Below, piece by piece: positions 34,056 to 41,246 of a stretch of DNA of 50,925 nt. Origin of the DNA: JAYPAN01 sp049597955 (GTDB lineage: Bacteria; Pseudomonadota; Alphaproteobacteria; RS24); contig JBMYND010000014.1 of assembly GCA_049597955.1 (NCBI GenBank), positions 1 to 50,925 of the forward strand, in the 5' to 3' direction. Numbering within the stretch: the first letter of the stretch is position 1; the number at the start of each line of letters is the position of its first letter. Both the position numbers and the translations under genes were made by a program. The notes under the pieces are model-generated. The model saw only the letters and a program-made list of their open reading frames with translations, made no database searches and had not been told where the DNA came from.

Positions 34056-34091
34056 ATCACAGTGTCCGATTGTGCGTGCGGACACTGTGAT
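34056..34091. other. 13-bp perfect inverted repeat
   Basis: ATCACAGTGTCCG (34056-34068) and CGGACACTGTGAT (34079-34091) with a 10-nt loop, starting 14 nt after a stop codon. No T-run follows. It may be a processed 3'-end hairpin or a binding site. The rest of the 400-nt gap to the next gene holds a promoter-like pair and a 25-bp tandem repeat. Confidence 0.55.
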
Positions 34092-34259
34092 TGAATATCG
34101 GATATGAGGGACCATGACGGAAAACCCGACATCCAACAGACACATTCATACGCCGTGCATTGCATGACCTGAAGTCTCGAAATGTGCCTATAACCCCGGC
34201 AATGCATGGGCAAGATAAAAGCCGTGACAAACACAGCGCAAAAACAATCCAATGCTGGC

Positions 34260-34287
34260 TTTGGAATTTGATTTCATGTTCTATATT
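34260..34287 (+). promoter_or_regulatory. sigma70-like promoter before the acyltransferase gene
   Basis: TTTGGA (34260-34265), 16-nt spacer, TATATT (34282-34287). The surrounding DNA is AT-rich compared with its flanks. The predicted transcript would start near 34294 and carry the 25-bp repeats in its leader. Confidence 0.4.
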
Positions 34288-34306
34288 GGACACAAGGCTG
34301 GTGCGC

Positions 34307-34382
34307 ATGGCGCTTTGCGCTCAATGAAGTAATGGCGCTTTGCACCCAATGAAGTAATGGCGCTTTGCACCCAATGAAAGTA
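34307..34382. repeat. 25-bp tandem repeat, 3 copies
   Basis: Units begin ATGGCGCTTTGC at 34307, 34332 and 34357. The second and third differ by one inserted A, and a truncated fourth (ATGGCG) follows. Each unit carries its own ATG and the array lies in the leader of the acyltransferase gene, so it could also affect start-site choice. Confidence 0.9.
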
Positions 34383-34442
34383 ATGGCGTGGCTGGCAAAT
34401 CATGGTGTAAACAGGCGAGATGGTTGGTGTTTGGGAATTTCA

Positions 34443-35273
34443 ATGCTGATTGACGAGTTCAGTTTTGCGGCGCCGGAATACTCGCTACCGCGTATTTTGG
34501 CGATACGGGCGATAGAGCTGGCCAGCGGGCAACCGCGTCTGAAACGCCTCTATCGCGGCTATCAGGCGGAAAACCTGCCCCATTCGGCATTTTGGAATGA
34601 GGCGGTGCGCCTGCTCAATCTGGATATGCGTCTTTATGGCAGCGGCTTTGACAAAATACCCGAAACCGGGCCGCTTGTGGTTGTCGCCAATCACCCTTAT
34701 GGCGTGCTGGACGGTATTGCGATTTGCTGGCTGGTGGCGCAAAAACGTCAGGATTTCAAAATCCTTATCAATAATGTGCTGTGCCGCGCGCCGGAAATTG
34801 AGCCACATGTCTTGCCGGTAGATTTCACCGAGACGCCGGAGGCTTTGACGACCAATTTGGCGTCGCGCAAACAGGCGCGGGACATTCTTGACGCGGGCGG
34901 TGTGGTGATTGTTTTTCCGGCCGGCGGCATATCCACTACCCGTCGCTTGTTCGCGCGCATTGCCGAAGATGACCCTTGGGCGCCGCTTGTTGGCCAGCTT
35001 GTTCGCCGGTCAAAAGCCAGTGTCCTGCCGGTGTTTTTTGACGGGCAAAACAGTCTGGCCTTTCAAATGGCCAGCCATATCAGCTATGCGCTGCGCGTTG
35101 CATTGATTTTCCGTGAAGTGTGTCGTCGCATTGGCACACCTTTGGATATGGTGGTTGGTGAGCCGCTTGATTTTGCGCAAATGGAGCCGCATTTGCCGCC
35201 CAAAAAGCTGGCCAATTTTTTGCAAACCCATACCCATGCGCTGCGCCGTTTCATAGATGGCGCGACCGATTGA
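34443..35273 (+). CDS. lysophospholipid acyltransferase family protein
   Basis: 276 aa from ATG 34443 (weak GGGA upstream); an in-frame start at 34365 would fall inside the repeat array. The acyltransferase motif is NHPYGVLDG (His84 to Asp90) and the second block is FPAGGIS (158-164), a variant of the usual FPEG. VFFDGQNSLAFQMAS and the C-terminal PLDFAQM segment match hemolysin-like/ornithine-lipid-type acyltransferases. It adds an acyl chain to a lysolipid acceptor at the inner membrane. The acceptor could be lysophosphatidate or a lyso-ornithine lipid; no second lipid gene is adjacent. Confidence 0.85.
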   Translation: MLIDEFSFAAPEYSLPRILAIRAIELASGQPRLKRLYRGYQAENLPHSAFWNEAVRLLNLDMRLYGSGFDKIPETGPLVVVANHPYGVLDGIAICWLVAQKRQDFKILINNVLCRAPEIEPHVLPVDFTETPEALTTNLASRKQARDILDAGGVVIVFPAGGISTTRRLFARIAEDDPWAPLVGQLVRRSKASVLPVFFDGQNSLAFQMASHISYALRVALIFREVCRRIGTPLDMVVGEPLDFAQMEPHLPPKKLANFLQTHTHALRRFIDGATD

Positions 35274-35374
35274 CCGACCTGACGGCTTGCTGTGGGCGGC
35301 AAGGCGATTTTGCTTGATTGGCCTTCAAAATCTGGTTTCATAGGCGCAGGAATGATAATCAATGGGAGGGCATA

Positions 35375-36805
35375 ATGGAAAATTGTTTGAAATTCTATAT
35401 TGACGGTCAATGGGTGGATCCGGTGGACCCCAAGCCGTTTGATGTGATTAATCCGGCCAATGAACAAATTATTGGTCAGATTATGATGGGGAATGAAGAA
35501 GATGTGAATAAGGCGGTGGCCGCGGCGAAAAAGGCATTTGCCAGCTATTCGCGCTTTAGCGTGCAGGAGCGGCTTGACCTGCTTGATGCGATTATCGGCG
35601 CTTATCAAAAGCGTTTGGACGAAGTGGCCCAAACGATAAGCGCAGAAATGGGCGCGCCAATATGGCTGTCCAAAGCAGCGCAGGCGGCCATGGGCATTGC
35701 CCATTTGACAACCGCGCGCGGGATTCTTGAAAAATATGAATTCCAGAAGGAAGAAAACGGCACGCTGATTGCCAAGGAGCCGGTCGGCGTGTGTGGGCTT
35801 ATCACGCCGTGGAACTGGCCAATCAACCAGATTGCTTGCAAAGTGGCACCGGCGCTGGCGGCAGGGTGCACAATGGTGCTGAAACCGTCGGAAATTGCGC
35901 CTTTGAACGCTGCTTTATGGGCCGAAATTCTTGACGATGCCGGTGTGCCGGCCGGTGTGTTTAATCTGGTCAATGGCGACGGGCCAAGCGTTGGCGATGC
36001 CATGTCGCGCCATCCGGATATTGACATGATGTCGTTTACCGGCTCGACCCGTGCCGGCGTCATGGTCGCCAAGTCAGCCGCCGATACGGTCAAGCGGGTG
36101 GCGCAGGAATTGGGCGGCAAATCAGCCAATATCATTCTTGATGATGCCGATTTCAACAAGGCGGTCGCCCAGGGCGTGCAAAGCTGCTTTATGAATTCCG
36201 GCCAGTCCTGCAATGCACCGACGCGGATGCTGGTGCCGGCCAGTCGCCATGATGAGGTTGTTGAAATTGCCAAAGCGGCGGCGGCACAAGTCACCGTTGG
36301 CGACCCGATGGCGGAAGGCACAACAATCGGCCCGGTGGTCAGCGAAATGCAGTTTGAAAAAGTGCAGGGGCTTATCGAAAAGGCGATTGAGGAAGGCACA
36401 GAGCTGGTCGCCGGTGGCCCGGGCAAGCCGGATGGGCTGAATGCGGGCTATTATTGCAAGCCGACGATTTTTGCCAATGTCACCAATGATATGACAATTG
36501 CGCGGGAAGAAGTGTTTGGGCCGGTTCTGTCTATTTTGAAATATGAAACAGAAGAACAGGCAATTGAGATAGCCAATGACACAGTATATGGCCTGTCGGG
36601 CTATGTGCAGTCCGGTGATATTGACCATGCACGCAATGTGGCGTCGCAAATGCGCACCGGTAATGTGCATTTGAACGGAGCCGGGCCAGACCTGATGGCA
36701 CCTTTCGGGGGCTATAAGCAATCGGGCAATGGCCGCGAATGGGGGCCGCATGGCTTTGAGGATTTCCTCGAAACCAAAGCGGTTCTCGGTTACGCCGCAG
36801 AATAA
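35375..36805 (+). CDS. aldehyde dehydrogenase family protein
   Basis: 476 aa from ATG 35375, with GGGAGGG at 35365-35370. NAD(P)-dependent oxidation of an aldehyde to an acid. Catalytic Cys279 is in SGQSCNAPTR and the general base Glu245 in QELGGKSANI. The PWNWPINQ segment (about 145-152) and FTGSTRAG (about 221-228) line the cofactor site. The N-terminus MENCLKFYIDGQW is natural. A strong terminator follows, so it ends its own transcript. Substrate unknown; close relatives act on varied aliphatic or aromatic aldehydes. Confidence 0.93.
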   Translation: MENCLKFYIDGQWVDPVDPKPFDVINPANEQIIGQIMMGNEEDVNKAVAAAKKAFASYSRFSVQERLDLLDAIIGAYQKRLDEVAQTISAEMGAPIWLSKAAQAAMGIAHLTTARGILEKYEFQKEENGTLIAKEPVGVCGLITPWNWPINQIACKVAPALAAGCTMVLKPSEIAPLNAALWAEILDDAGVPAGVFNLVNGDGPSVGDAMSRHPDIDMMSFTGSTRAGVMVAKSAADTVKRVAQELGGKSANIILDDADFNKAVAQGVQSCFMNSGQSCNAPTRMLVPASRHDEVVEIAKAAAAQVTVGDPMAEGTTIGPVVSEMQFEKVQGLIEKAIEEGTELVAGGPGKPDGLNAGYYCKPTIFANVTNDMTIAREEVFGPVLSILKYETEEQAIEIANDTVYGLSGYVQSGDIDHARNVASQMRTGNVHLNGAGPDLMAPFGGYKQSGNGREWGPHGFEDFLETKAVLGYAAE

Positions 36806-36811
36806 TGAGTG

Positions 36812-36848
36812 ACCGCCGACCCGATTGCGGGTTGGCGGTTTTCATTTT
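36812..36848 (+). terminator. intrinsic terminator after the aldehyde dehydrogenase gene
   Basis: 12-bp stem (36812-36823 with 36828-36839, one G-T pair) and ATTG loop, followed by TTTTCATTTT. It separates the aldehyde dehydrogenase from the isovaleryl-CoA dehydrogenase gene although only 56 nt lie between them, so the latter may need its own promoter or readthrough. Confidence 0.9.
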
Positions 36849-36861
36849 AAGGGGTCAGGCC

Positions 36862-38034
36862 ATGTTGTCGAACAGCTATCCAATGCTGCAATTCGCGCTG
36901 GGCGAAGACATTGACATGATGCGCGACACATTGCGCAGCTTTGTCGATGATAAAATATTGCCGCGCGCCGATGAGATTGACCGCACGGACAGTTTTCCGC
37001 GCGATTTATGGGAGCCGCTGGGCGCGCTTGGTCTGCATGGGCTGACCGTGTCGGAAGAATATGGCGGCGTCGCGCTGGGTTATTTGGCGCAGGCCATTGC
37101 GGTGGAAGAAATAAGCCGCGCTTCTGCTTCGGTTGGCCTGTCTTTCGGGGCGCATAGTAATCTGTGCATTAACCAGATTTTTCGTTGGGGCAATGAGGCG
37201 CAAAAAGCGCGCTATTTGCCAAAGCTGGTATCGGGCGAACATTTGGGCGCTTTGGCCATGTCGGAAACCGGCGCGGGTTCCGATGTTGTGTCGATGAAAT
37301 TGCGCGCCGAGAAAAAAGGCGACCGCTATATTCTCAATGGCGGCAAATTTTGGATTACCAATGGCCCGTCCGCCGATGTGCTGGTCGTCTATGCCAAAAC
37401 CGAGCCGGATGCAGCCTCGCGCGGGATTACAGCGTTTTTGATTGAGAAAGATTTTCCCGGTTTTTCCTGCGCCCAGAAGCTCGATAAATTGGGCCATCGC
37501 GGCTCGGAGACGGGTGAACTGGTATTTGAAAATTGCGAAGTGCCGGAAGAAAATGTCATGGGGCCGCTCAATCGCGGTGTCGAAGTATTGATGAGCGGGC
37601 TGGATTATGAACGCGCCGTGCTGGCTGCCTGGCCGGTTGGCATTATGCAAGCCTGCTTGGATACAGTGCTGCCCTATATGCATGAGCGCCGCCAATTTGA
37701 CGCGCCGATTGGCACTTTCCAGCTGGTGCAGGGCAAGCTGGCCGATATGTATACGCGGCTCAGTGCCAGCCGCGCCTATGTATATGCGGTTAATCAGGCT
37801 TGCGACCGCGGCGAGACGACGCGCAAGGATGCCGCCGCCGCCATATTATTTGCCGCTGAAAACGCCACGCAATGCGCGCTCGATGCGATACAGCTTATGG
37901 GTGGCTCAGGCTATGTGAATGATAATCCGGTGGGACGTTTTTTGCGCGACGCCAAGCTGGCCGAGATTGGTGCCGGCACGTCAGAAATCCGGCGCATGCT
38001 TATCGGCCGCGAATTATTCGCTGAAACAAGCTGA
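36862..38034 (+). CDS. ivd: isovaleryl-CoA dehydrogenase
   Basis: Oxidises isovaleryl-CoA to 3-methylcrotonyl-CoA in leucine breakdown, passing electrons to ETF. 390 aa from ATG 36862, with AAGGGG upstream. Acyl-CoA dehydrogenase motifs: LAMSETGAGSDVVSMK, FWITNGPSADVLVVYAKT and the C-terminal IQLMGGSGYVNDNPVGRFLRDAKLAEIGAGTSEIRRMLIGREL. The segment MSGLDYERAVLAAWPVGIMQ carries the catalytic Glu at the position used by isovaleryl-CoA dehydrogenase (helix G, next to Arg), unlike other family members. The methylcrotonyl-CoA carboxylase and HMG-CoA lyase genes that often follow are not here. Confidence 0.9.
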   Translation: MLSNSYPMLQFALGEDIDMMRDTLRSFVDDKILPRADEIDRTDSFPRDLWEPLGALGLHGLTVSEEYGGVALGYLAQAIAVEEISRASASVGLSFGAHSNLCINQIFRWGNEAQKARYLPKLVSGEHLGALAMSETGAGSDVVSMKLRAEKKGDRYILNGGKFWITNGPSADVLVVYAKTEPDAASRGITAFLIEKDFPGFSCAQKLDKLGHRGSETGELVFENCEVPEENVMGPLNRGVEVLMSGLDYERAVLAAWPVGIMQACLDTVLPYMHERRQFDAPIGTFQLVQGKLADMYTRLSASRAYVYAVNQACDRGETTRKDAAAAILFAAENATQCALDAIQLMGGSGYVNDNPVGRFLRDAKLAEIGAGTSEIRRMLIGRELFAETS

Positions 38035-38040
38035 CTGGCT

Positions 38041-38085
38041 TCTCAAATACGGGGCGTCTCAAATAGGAGGTGTCTCAAATACGCG
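38041..38085. repeat. 16-bp tandem repeat, 2.8 copies, covering the permease stop
   Basis: Units starting TCTCAAATA at 38041, 38057 and 38073. The third copy contains the stop codon (read leftward from 38077) of the ABC permease gene, so the copies look like in-place duplications of that gene's 3' end. Confidence 0.85.
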
Positions 38086-39703
38086 ATTGCCGGTCAAGCA
38101 GGCGCAGCATAAAACCAACCGGCACCAGACCAACAGCGATAATAATAAGCGCCGGCAGGGCGGCATCATCCATCGCGCCCAATGAGGCATAGCTGTAAAC
38201 CGAGCTGGCCAGTGTTTCAAAATCAAATGGCCGCAAAATCAGCGTGGCCGGTAATTCCTTCATCACATCGACAAACACCATAAGGGCGGCGACAATAATG
38301 GCGGGGCGCAAAAGCGGAATATGCACATGACGCAAAACCGAAAAGGGCGCATGGCCAAGGCTGCGCGCTGCCATATCCATAGCATTGGGGATGCGCCCGA
38401 AACCGGCCTCTATCGTGCCGAAAGCCAGCGGCATAAACCGCATCACATAGGCAAACAGCAGGGCGGTCAGCGTGCCGCCAAAGGCCAATACGCCGTCGCT
38501 AATCGCTTCTGCGCGCGCCAGCACCACCATCACGCCAATCGCCAGCACCGCCCCCGGCACGGCATAGCCGAGCGAGGCGGCATTGCTCAGCAGCGTCATG
38601 GCGCGCCCCGGGTGCAGCCGCGCCGCATAGGCCATAACCATGCCAATCAGGCAGGTGAGCAGCGCGGCCAGCATGGCCAGAAACACTGAATTACGGGTGG
38701 CGGCGGCAAGGCCGTAATGAATTTCGGCGCGCGCAGCATGGTCGAAAAACAGCATGACCGGCACAATGAAACCGAGCAGCACCGGCAACAGGCAGGCCAG
38801 CAGAGCTGCCATGCCGCCAAGCCGACTGAGCGCAAGACGGCTGCTCGGCGCGCTGATTGCCGGTTGACCGGCACGCGCCGCATAAGCCTGTGCGCCGCGA
38901 TGGCTGCGCTCAAGCGCCAGCAGCAAGGCGATAAAGCCGAGCAGCACCAGCGCCATTTGCGCCGCCCCGGCCAGATTGCCGCGCACCAGCCAAGTATCGT
39001 AAACACCAATTGTCAAAGTGCGCACGCCCAAATGCTCGACCGCGCCAATATCATTCAGACATTCCATCAGCGCCAGCGACACGCCGACAATCAGCGCCGG
39101 TCGTGCCAGTGGCAGGGAAATGCGCCAAAAACAGCTTGCCGGCCCGTGGCCAAGGCTGCGCGCCGCTTCAACCGGCCCGCGCGCTTGCTGGATAAAGGCA
39201 GCGCGGGTGGACAGAAAGACATAAGGATACAGCACCAGCGACATGACAAACACCGCCCCGCCAAGCGAATGCAGCGACGGATAAGCAAGGCCGGGCAGAA
39301 GCGCCTGCCACAGGCTGAAAACCGGCCCGGCATCATCGAAAAAATCGCTATAGGCATAGGCCAGCAAATAAGTGGGCATGGCGAGCGGAAATAACAGGGC
39401 GACGGCCAGCATGTCGCGCCCCGGAAAGCGGCAAAATGTCACCAGCCAAGCCGTGCCGGTGCCGATTGTCGCGGTTACAAACGCCACCCCGCCCATCAGA
39501 TATAATGTGGTGTTTATCTGGCCGGGCAGCACGCTGCGCCATAAATGCGGCCAGATATTATCCTGCGGATTGGCGGCCAGCCAGAACAGCGCCCCAATCG
39601 GTGCCAGCAAGGCAAGCGCCAATGCCGCCGCCGCCCAGACATACCATGGCGCGCTTTTTATATAGCGGTCAAACAGCGATGGCGCATAAGCCCGGCCTGC
39701 CAC
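38075..39703 (-). CDS. iron(III)-type ABC transporter permease (FbpB/SfuB-like)
   Basis: 542 aa from GTG 39703, with GGAGGAGGGA upstream. Two fused permease halves, each with about six helices and an EAA-type cytoplasmic loop: EAARSLGHGPASCFWRISLPLARPA in the first and MAARSLGHAPFSVLRHVHIPLLRPA in the second. LNDIGAVEHLGVRTLTIGVYDTW and VMKELPATLILRPFDFETLA are typical of ferric-iron permeases. No ATPase or substrate-binding protein is adjacent, so partners must be encoded elsewhere. It is last in a leftward group with the 2OG-Fe(II) oxygenase and DUF6324 genes, an association that may reflect iron supply. Confidence 0.9.
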   Translation of the reverse strand: MAGRAYAPSLFDRYIKSAPWYVWAAAALALALLAPIGALFWLAANPQDNIWPHLWRSVLPGQINTTLYLMGGVAFVTATIGTGTAWLVTFCRFPGRDMLAVALLFPLAMPTYLLAYAYSDFFDDAGPVFSLWQALLPGLAYPSLHSLGGAVFVMSLVLYPYVFLSTRAAFIQQARGPVEAARSLGHGPASCFWRISLPLARPALIVGVSLALMECLNDIGAVEHLGVRTLTIGVYDTWLVRGNLAGAAQMALVLLGFIALLLALERSHRGAQAYAARAGQPAISAPSSRLALSRLGGMAALLACLLPVLLGFIVPVMLFFDHAARAEIHYGLAAATRNSVFLAMLAALLTCLIGMVMAYAARLHPGRAMTLLSNAASLGYAVPGAVLAIGVMVVLARAEAISDGVLAFGGTLTALLFAYVMRFMPLAFGTIEAGFGRIPNAMDMAARSLGHAPFSVLRHVHIPLLRPAIIVAALMVFVDVMKELPATLILRPFDFETLASSVYSYASLGAMDDAALPALIIIAVGLVPVGFMLRLLDRQSRI

Positions 39704-39722
39704 TTATCCCTCCTCCTGTCGC

Positions 39723-39905
39723 CTATTGCTTGCGACAGCTTGCGGCGGCGGCCTGCAATTCGCGGGCAATTTCTTCGGCCTCCTCGGCGGTAAAATCCAT
39801 CGGGATTTCAATCTCGCCCGTGGTGACGAAAATCCGCACCATGGCGCGGTCGGTTGGCCCGACGGATAATTCCGCCTCAATTTCTGAAGGTGTGTTTATG
39901 CCCAT
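39723..39905 (-). CDS. DUF6324-like small protein
   Basis: 60 aa from ATG 39905, with GGAG 7 nt upstream; a longer reading frame upstream lacks support. It begins MGINTPSEIEAELSVG, followed by PTDRAMVRIFVTTGEIEIPMDFTAEEAEEI, and is soluble and acidic. I believe this matches DUF6324, small alphaproteobacterial proteins of unknown function, from memory only. It lies 44 nt after the 2OG oxygenase and 19 nt before the permease, so all three are probably one transcript. Confidence 0.8.
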   Translation of the reverse strand: MGINTPSEIEAELSVGPTDRAMVRIFVTTGEIEIPMDFTAEEAEEIARELQAAAASCRKQ

Positions 39906-39949
39906 CTCATACTCCGGCTTTGCAAGCCTTATGCATAAAGAATTGCCGG

Positions 39950-40702
39950 TCATGCGGCAAGTCTTACCGGCTGGTCGGGAAAGGCGAGTTGCTCGGTGGC
40001 GCGCCAGTCAGCGGTGACATAATTGACAATCAGCGATTTGCGAATGCCGGTAATTTTGCGCGGCTCAAAGCCGTGATAGCTGGTCGGCGACGGCACAAAG
40101 CCCATCGCCGCGCCGGGGCGGAAGGGCGCGCGCGCCACGGGCTGTTTATCGGCGTCATAAATATCGGTGCCCAAATCGGCCAAATCGCCCGCGCCGGACA
40201 GATAGACCAGCAGGGAAAACTTTTTGGCACCAATATCAGTATGCGGGGCCAGCCAAAAGCCGTCCGTGTCTTGCGCATATTCGATGCGCAAAAACAATTT
40301 TTCGCAAGCCAGCCCGAAAGCCTGCGCCAGCGCCGCCAGCACATGGGCGTGCTGAAAGGCATGGGCCAGCCGGTCATAAACCGGATATTGGGCGCGTTCG
40401 GCCGGGCCGAAAAATTGCCGCCCCTGATTATGCAAAGCGCGCTCGCCCGACACGCCGCCCATCTCAATCAAGGGCAGGTCAATCGCCGTTAAAGCCGCCA
40501 AATCTTGCGTTTCGAGCAAATTATCCATCAGGCAATGCGGATAGGGGCGGGTGATTTGCCGCCGGTTCCAAATCGCCTTGAGCAGCCGGTTGCGACAGCC
40601 CGCGCGCCGCGCCGCCTCAATGGGGTTGATATGCTGTGTCTTCGCATGCTGTTTGCTCGCTTGCTGTGTCTTCGCATGCTGTGTTCTGGCATCCAGTGTC
40701 AT
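39950..40702 (-). CDS. 2OG-Fe(II) oxygenase family protein
   Basis: 250 aa. The iron-binding triad is His154-x-Asp156 (LAPHTDIGAKKFSLLVYL) and His210 (SYHGFEP); the 2-oxoglutarate-binding Arg is probably Arg221 in GIRKSLIVNY. It uses 2-oxoglutarate and oxygen to hydroxylate an unknown substrate, possibly a protein residue or small molecule. The first 25 residues are pentapeptide repeats (Lys-Thr-Gln-His-Ala type) coded by a 15-bp DNA repeat, and may be dispensable. ATG 40702 has only a weak ribosome-binding site, so a later start is possible. Confidence 0.85.
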   Translation of the reverse strand: MTLDARTQHAKTQQASKQHAKTQHINPIEAARRAGCRNRLLKAIWNRRQITRPYPHCLMDNLLETQDLAALTAIDLPLIEMGGVSGERALHNQGRQFFGPAERAQYPVYDRLAHAFQHAHVLAALAQAFGLACEKLFLRIEYAQDTDGFWLAPHTDIGAKKFSLLVYLSGAGDLADLGTDIYDADKQPVARAPFRPGAAMGFVPSPTSYHGFEPRKITGIRKSLIVNYVTADWRATEQLAFPDQPVRLAA

Positions 40703-40705
40703 GGC
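40631..40705. repeat. 15-bp degenerate tandem repeat, 5 copies, in frame
   Basis: Copies at 40631, 40646, 40661, 40676 and 40691 share the pattern (A/T)TGCTGTGTCTTCGC with changes. Because the unit is a multiple of three, read leftward it encodes five similar pentapeptides at the N-terminus of the oxygenase. Confidence 0.8.
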
Positions 40706-40904
40706 CCGCTTTCCGTTTATTGTTGGCCCGGTTGATACGGGGGTCCGGCCGAGCTGGTGTCGGGGCGGATTTACTGTCGCGGCGCAAATTGGGTTGCGGC
40801 CCGATTTTTAACTTTGGGCACTATGGCGACGTTACACATCTTGTTTTTTTTTGTAAAGGCGACTATTTTCCCGCCATCGGAAGTGCATGCACGCCGATGC
40901 CGGT

Positions 40905-40981
40905 GCAGCCTTAGCTCAGTAGGTTAGAGCGCTTGATTGTGGATCAAGAGGTCCCCCGTTCAAATCGGGGAGGCTGTACCA
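40905..40981 (+). tRNA. tRNA-His (GTG anticodon)
   Basis: Complete 77-nt cloverleaf with encoded CCA. Acceptor GCAGCCT pairs with AGGCTGT (G1-U72 wobble). D-arm is GCTC/GAGC, anticodon stem CTTGA/TCAAG with loop TTGTGGA (anticodon at 40939-40941), and T-arm CCCCG/CGGGG with loop TTCAAAT. The base before position 1 is T and the discriminator is A, so it lacks the usual G-1:C73 pair, as in most Alphaproteobacteria. TTTTTT follows directly and may end transcription. The 200 nt upstream of it show no gene. Confidence 0.97.
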
Positions 40982-41049
40982 TTTTTTCTTTGGGGGTTTC
41001 AGCTACTTATCTGTTCCGGCCAATTTCGACATTTTGCGCGGTTTTGGCT

Positions 41050-41070
41050 TGGGGTGCATATGGGGTGTAA
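41050..41070. repeat. TGGGGTG direct repeats next to tRNA-His
   Basis: TGGGGTGCATA (41050-41060) is followed at once by TGGGGTGTAA (41061-41070). G-rich direct repeats of this kind occur as integrase or excisionase arm sites beside tRNA genes. The 265 nt between the tRNA and the next gene hold no recognisable integrase, so this is at best a remnant. Confidence 0.3.
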
Positions 41071-41246
41071 TGGGCGCTGGACTTTCAGGAATTGAGACCC
41101 TATATTTTTTTGGTCTGCAGGGGCAAAGCTCCGTGAGTGCGACCCGTAAAGTATCAGTAAAAATAGTTTGAGTTGTTCCAAGCAATGGTTTTGGCGATGT
41201 TGTCGCCTGCCAGATTTTGTCGAATGAGCAATTTGGAGAAGAAAAA

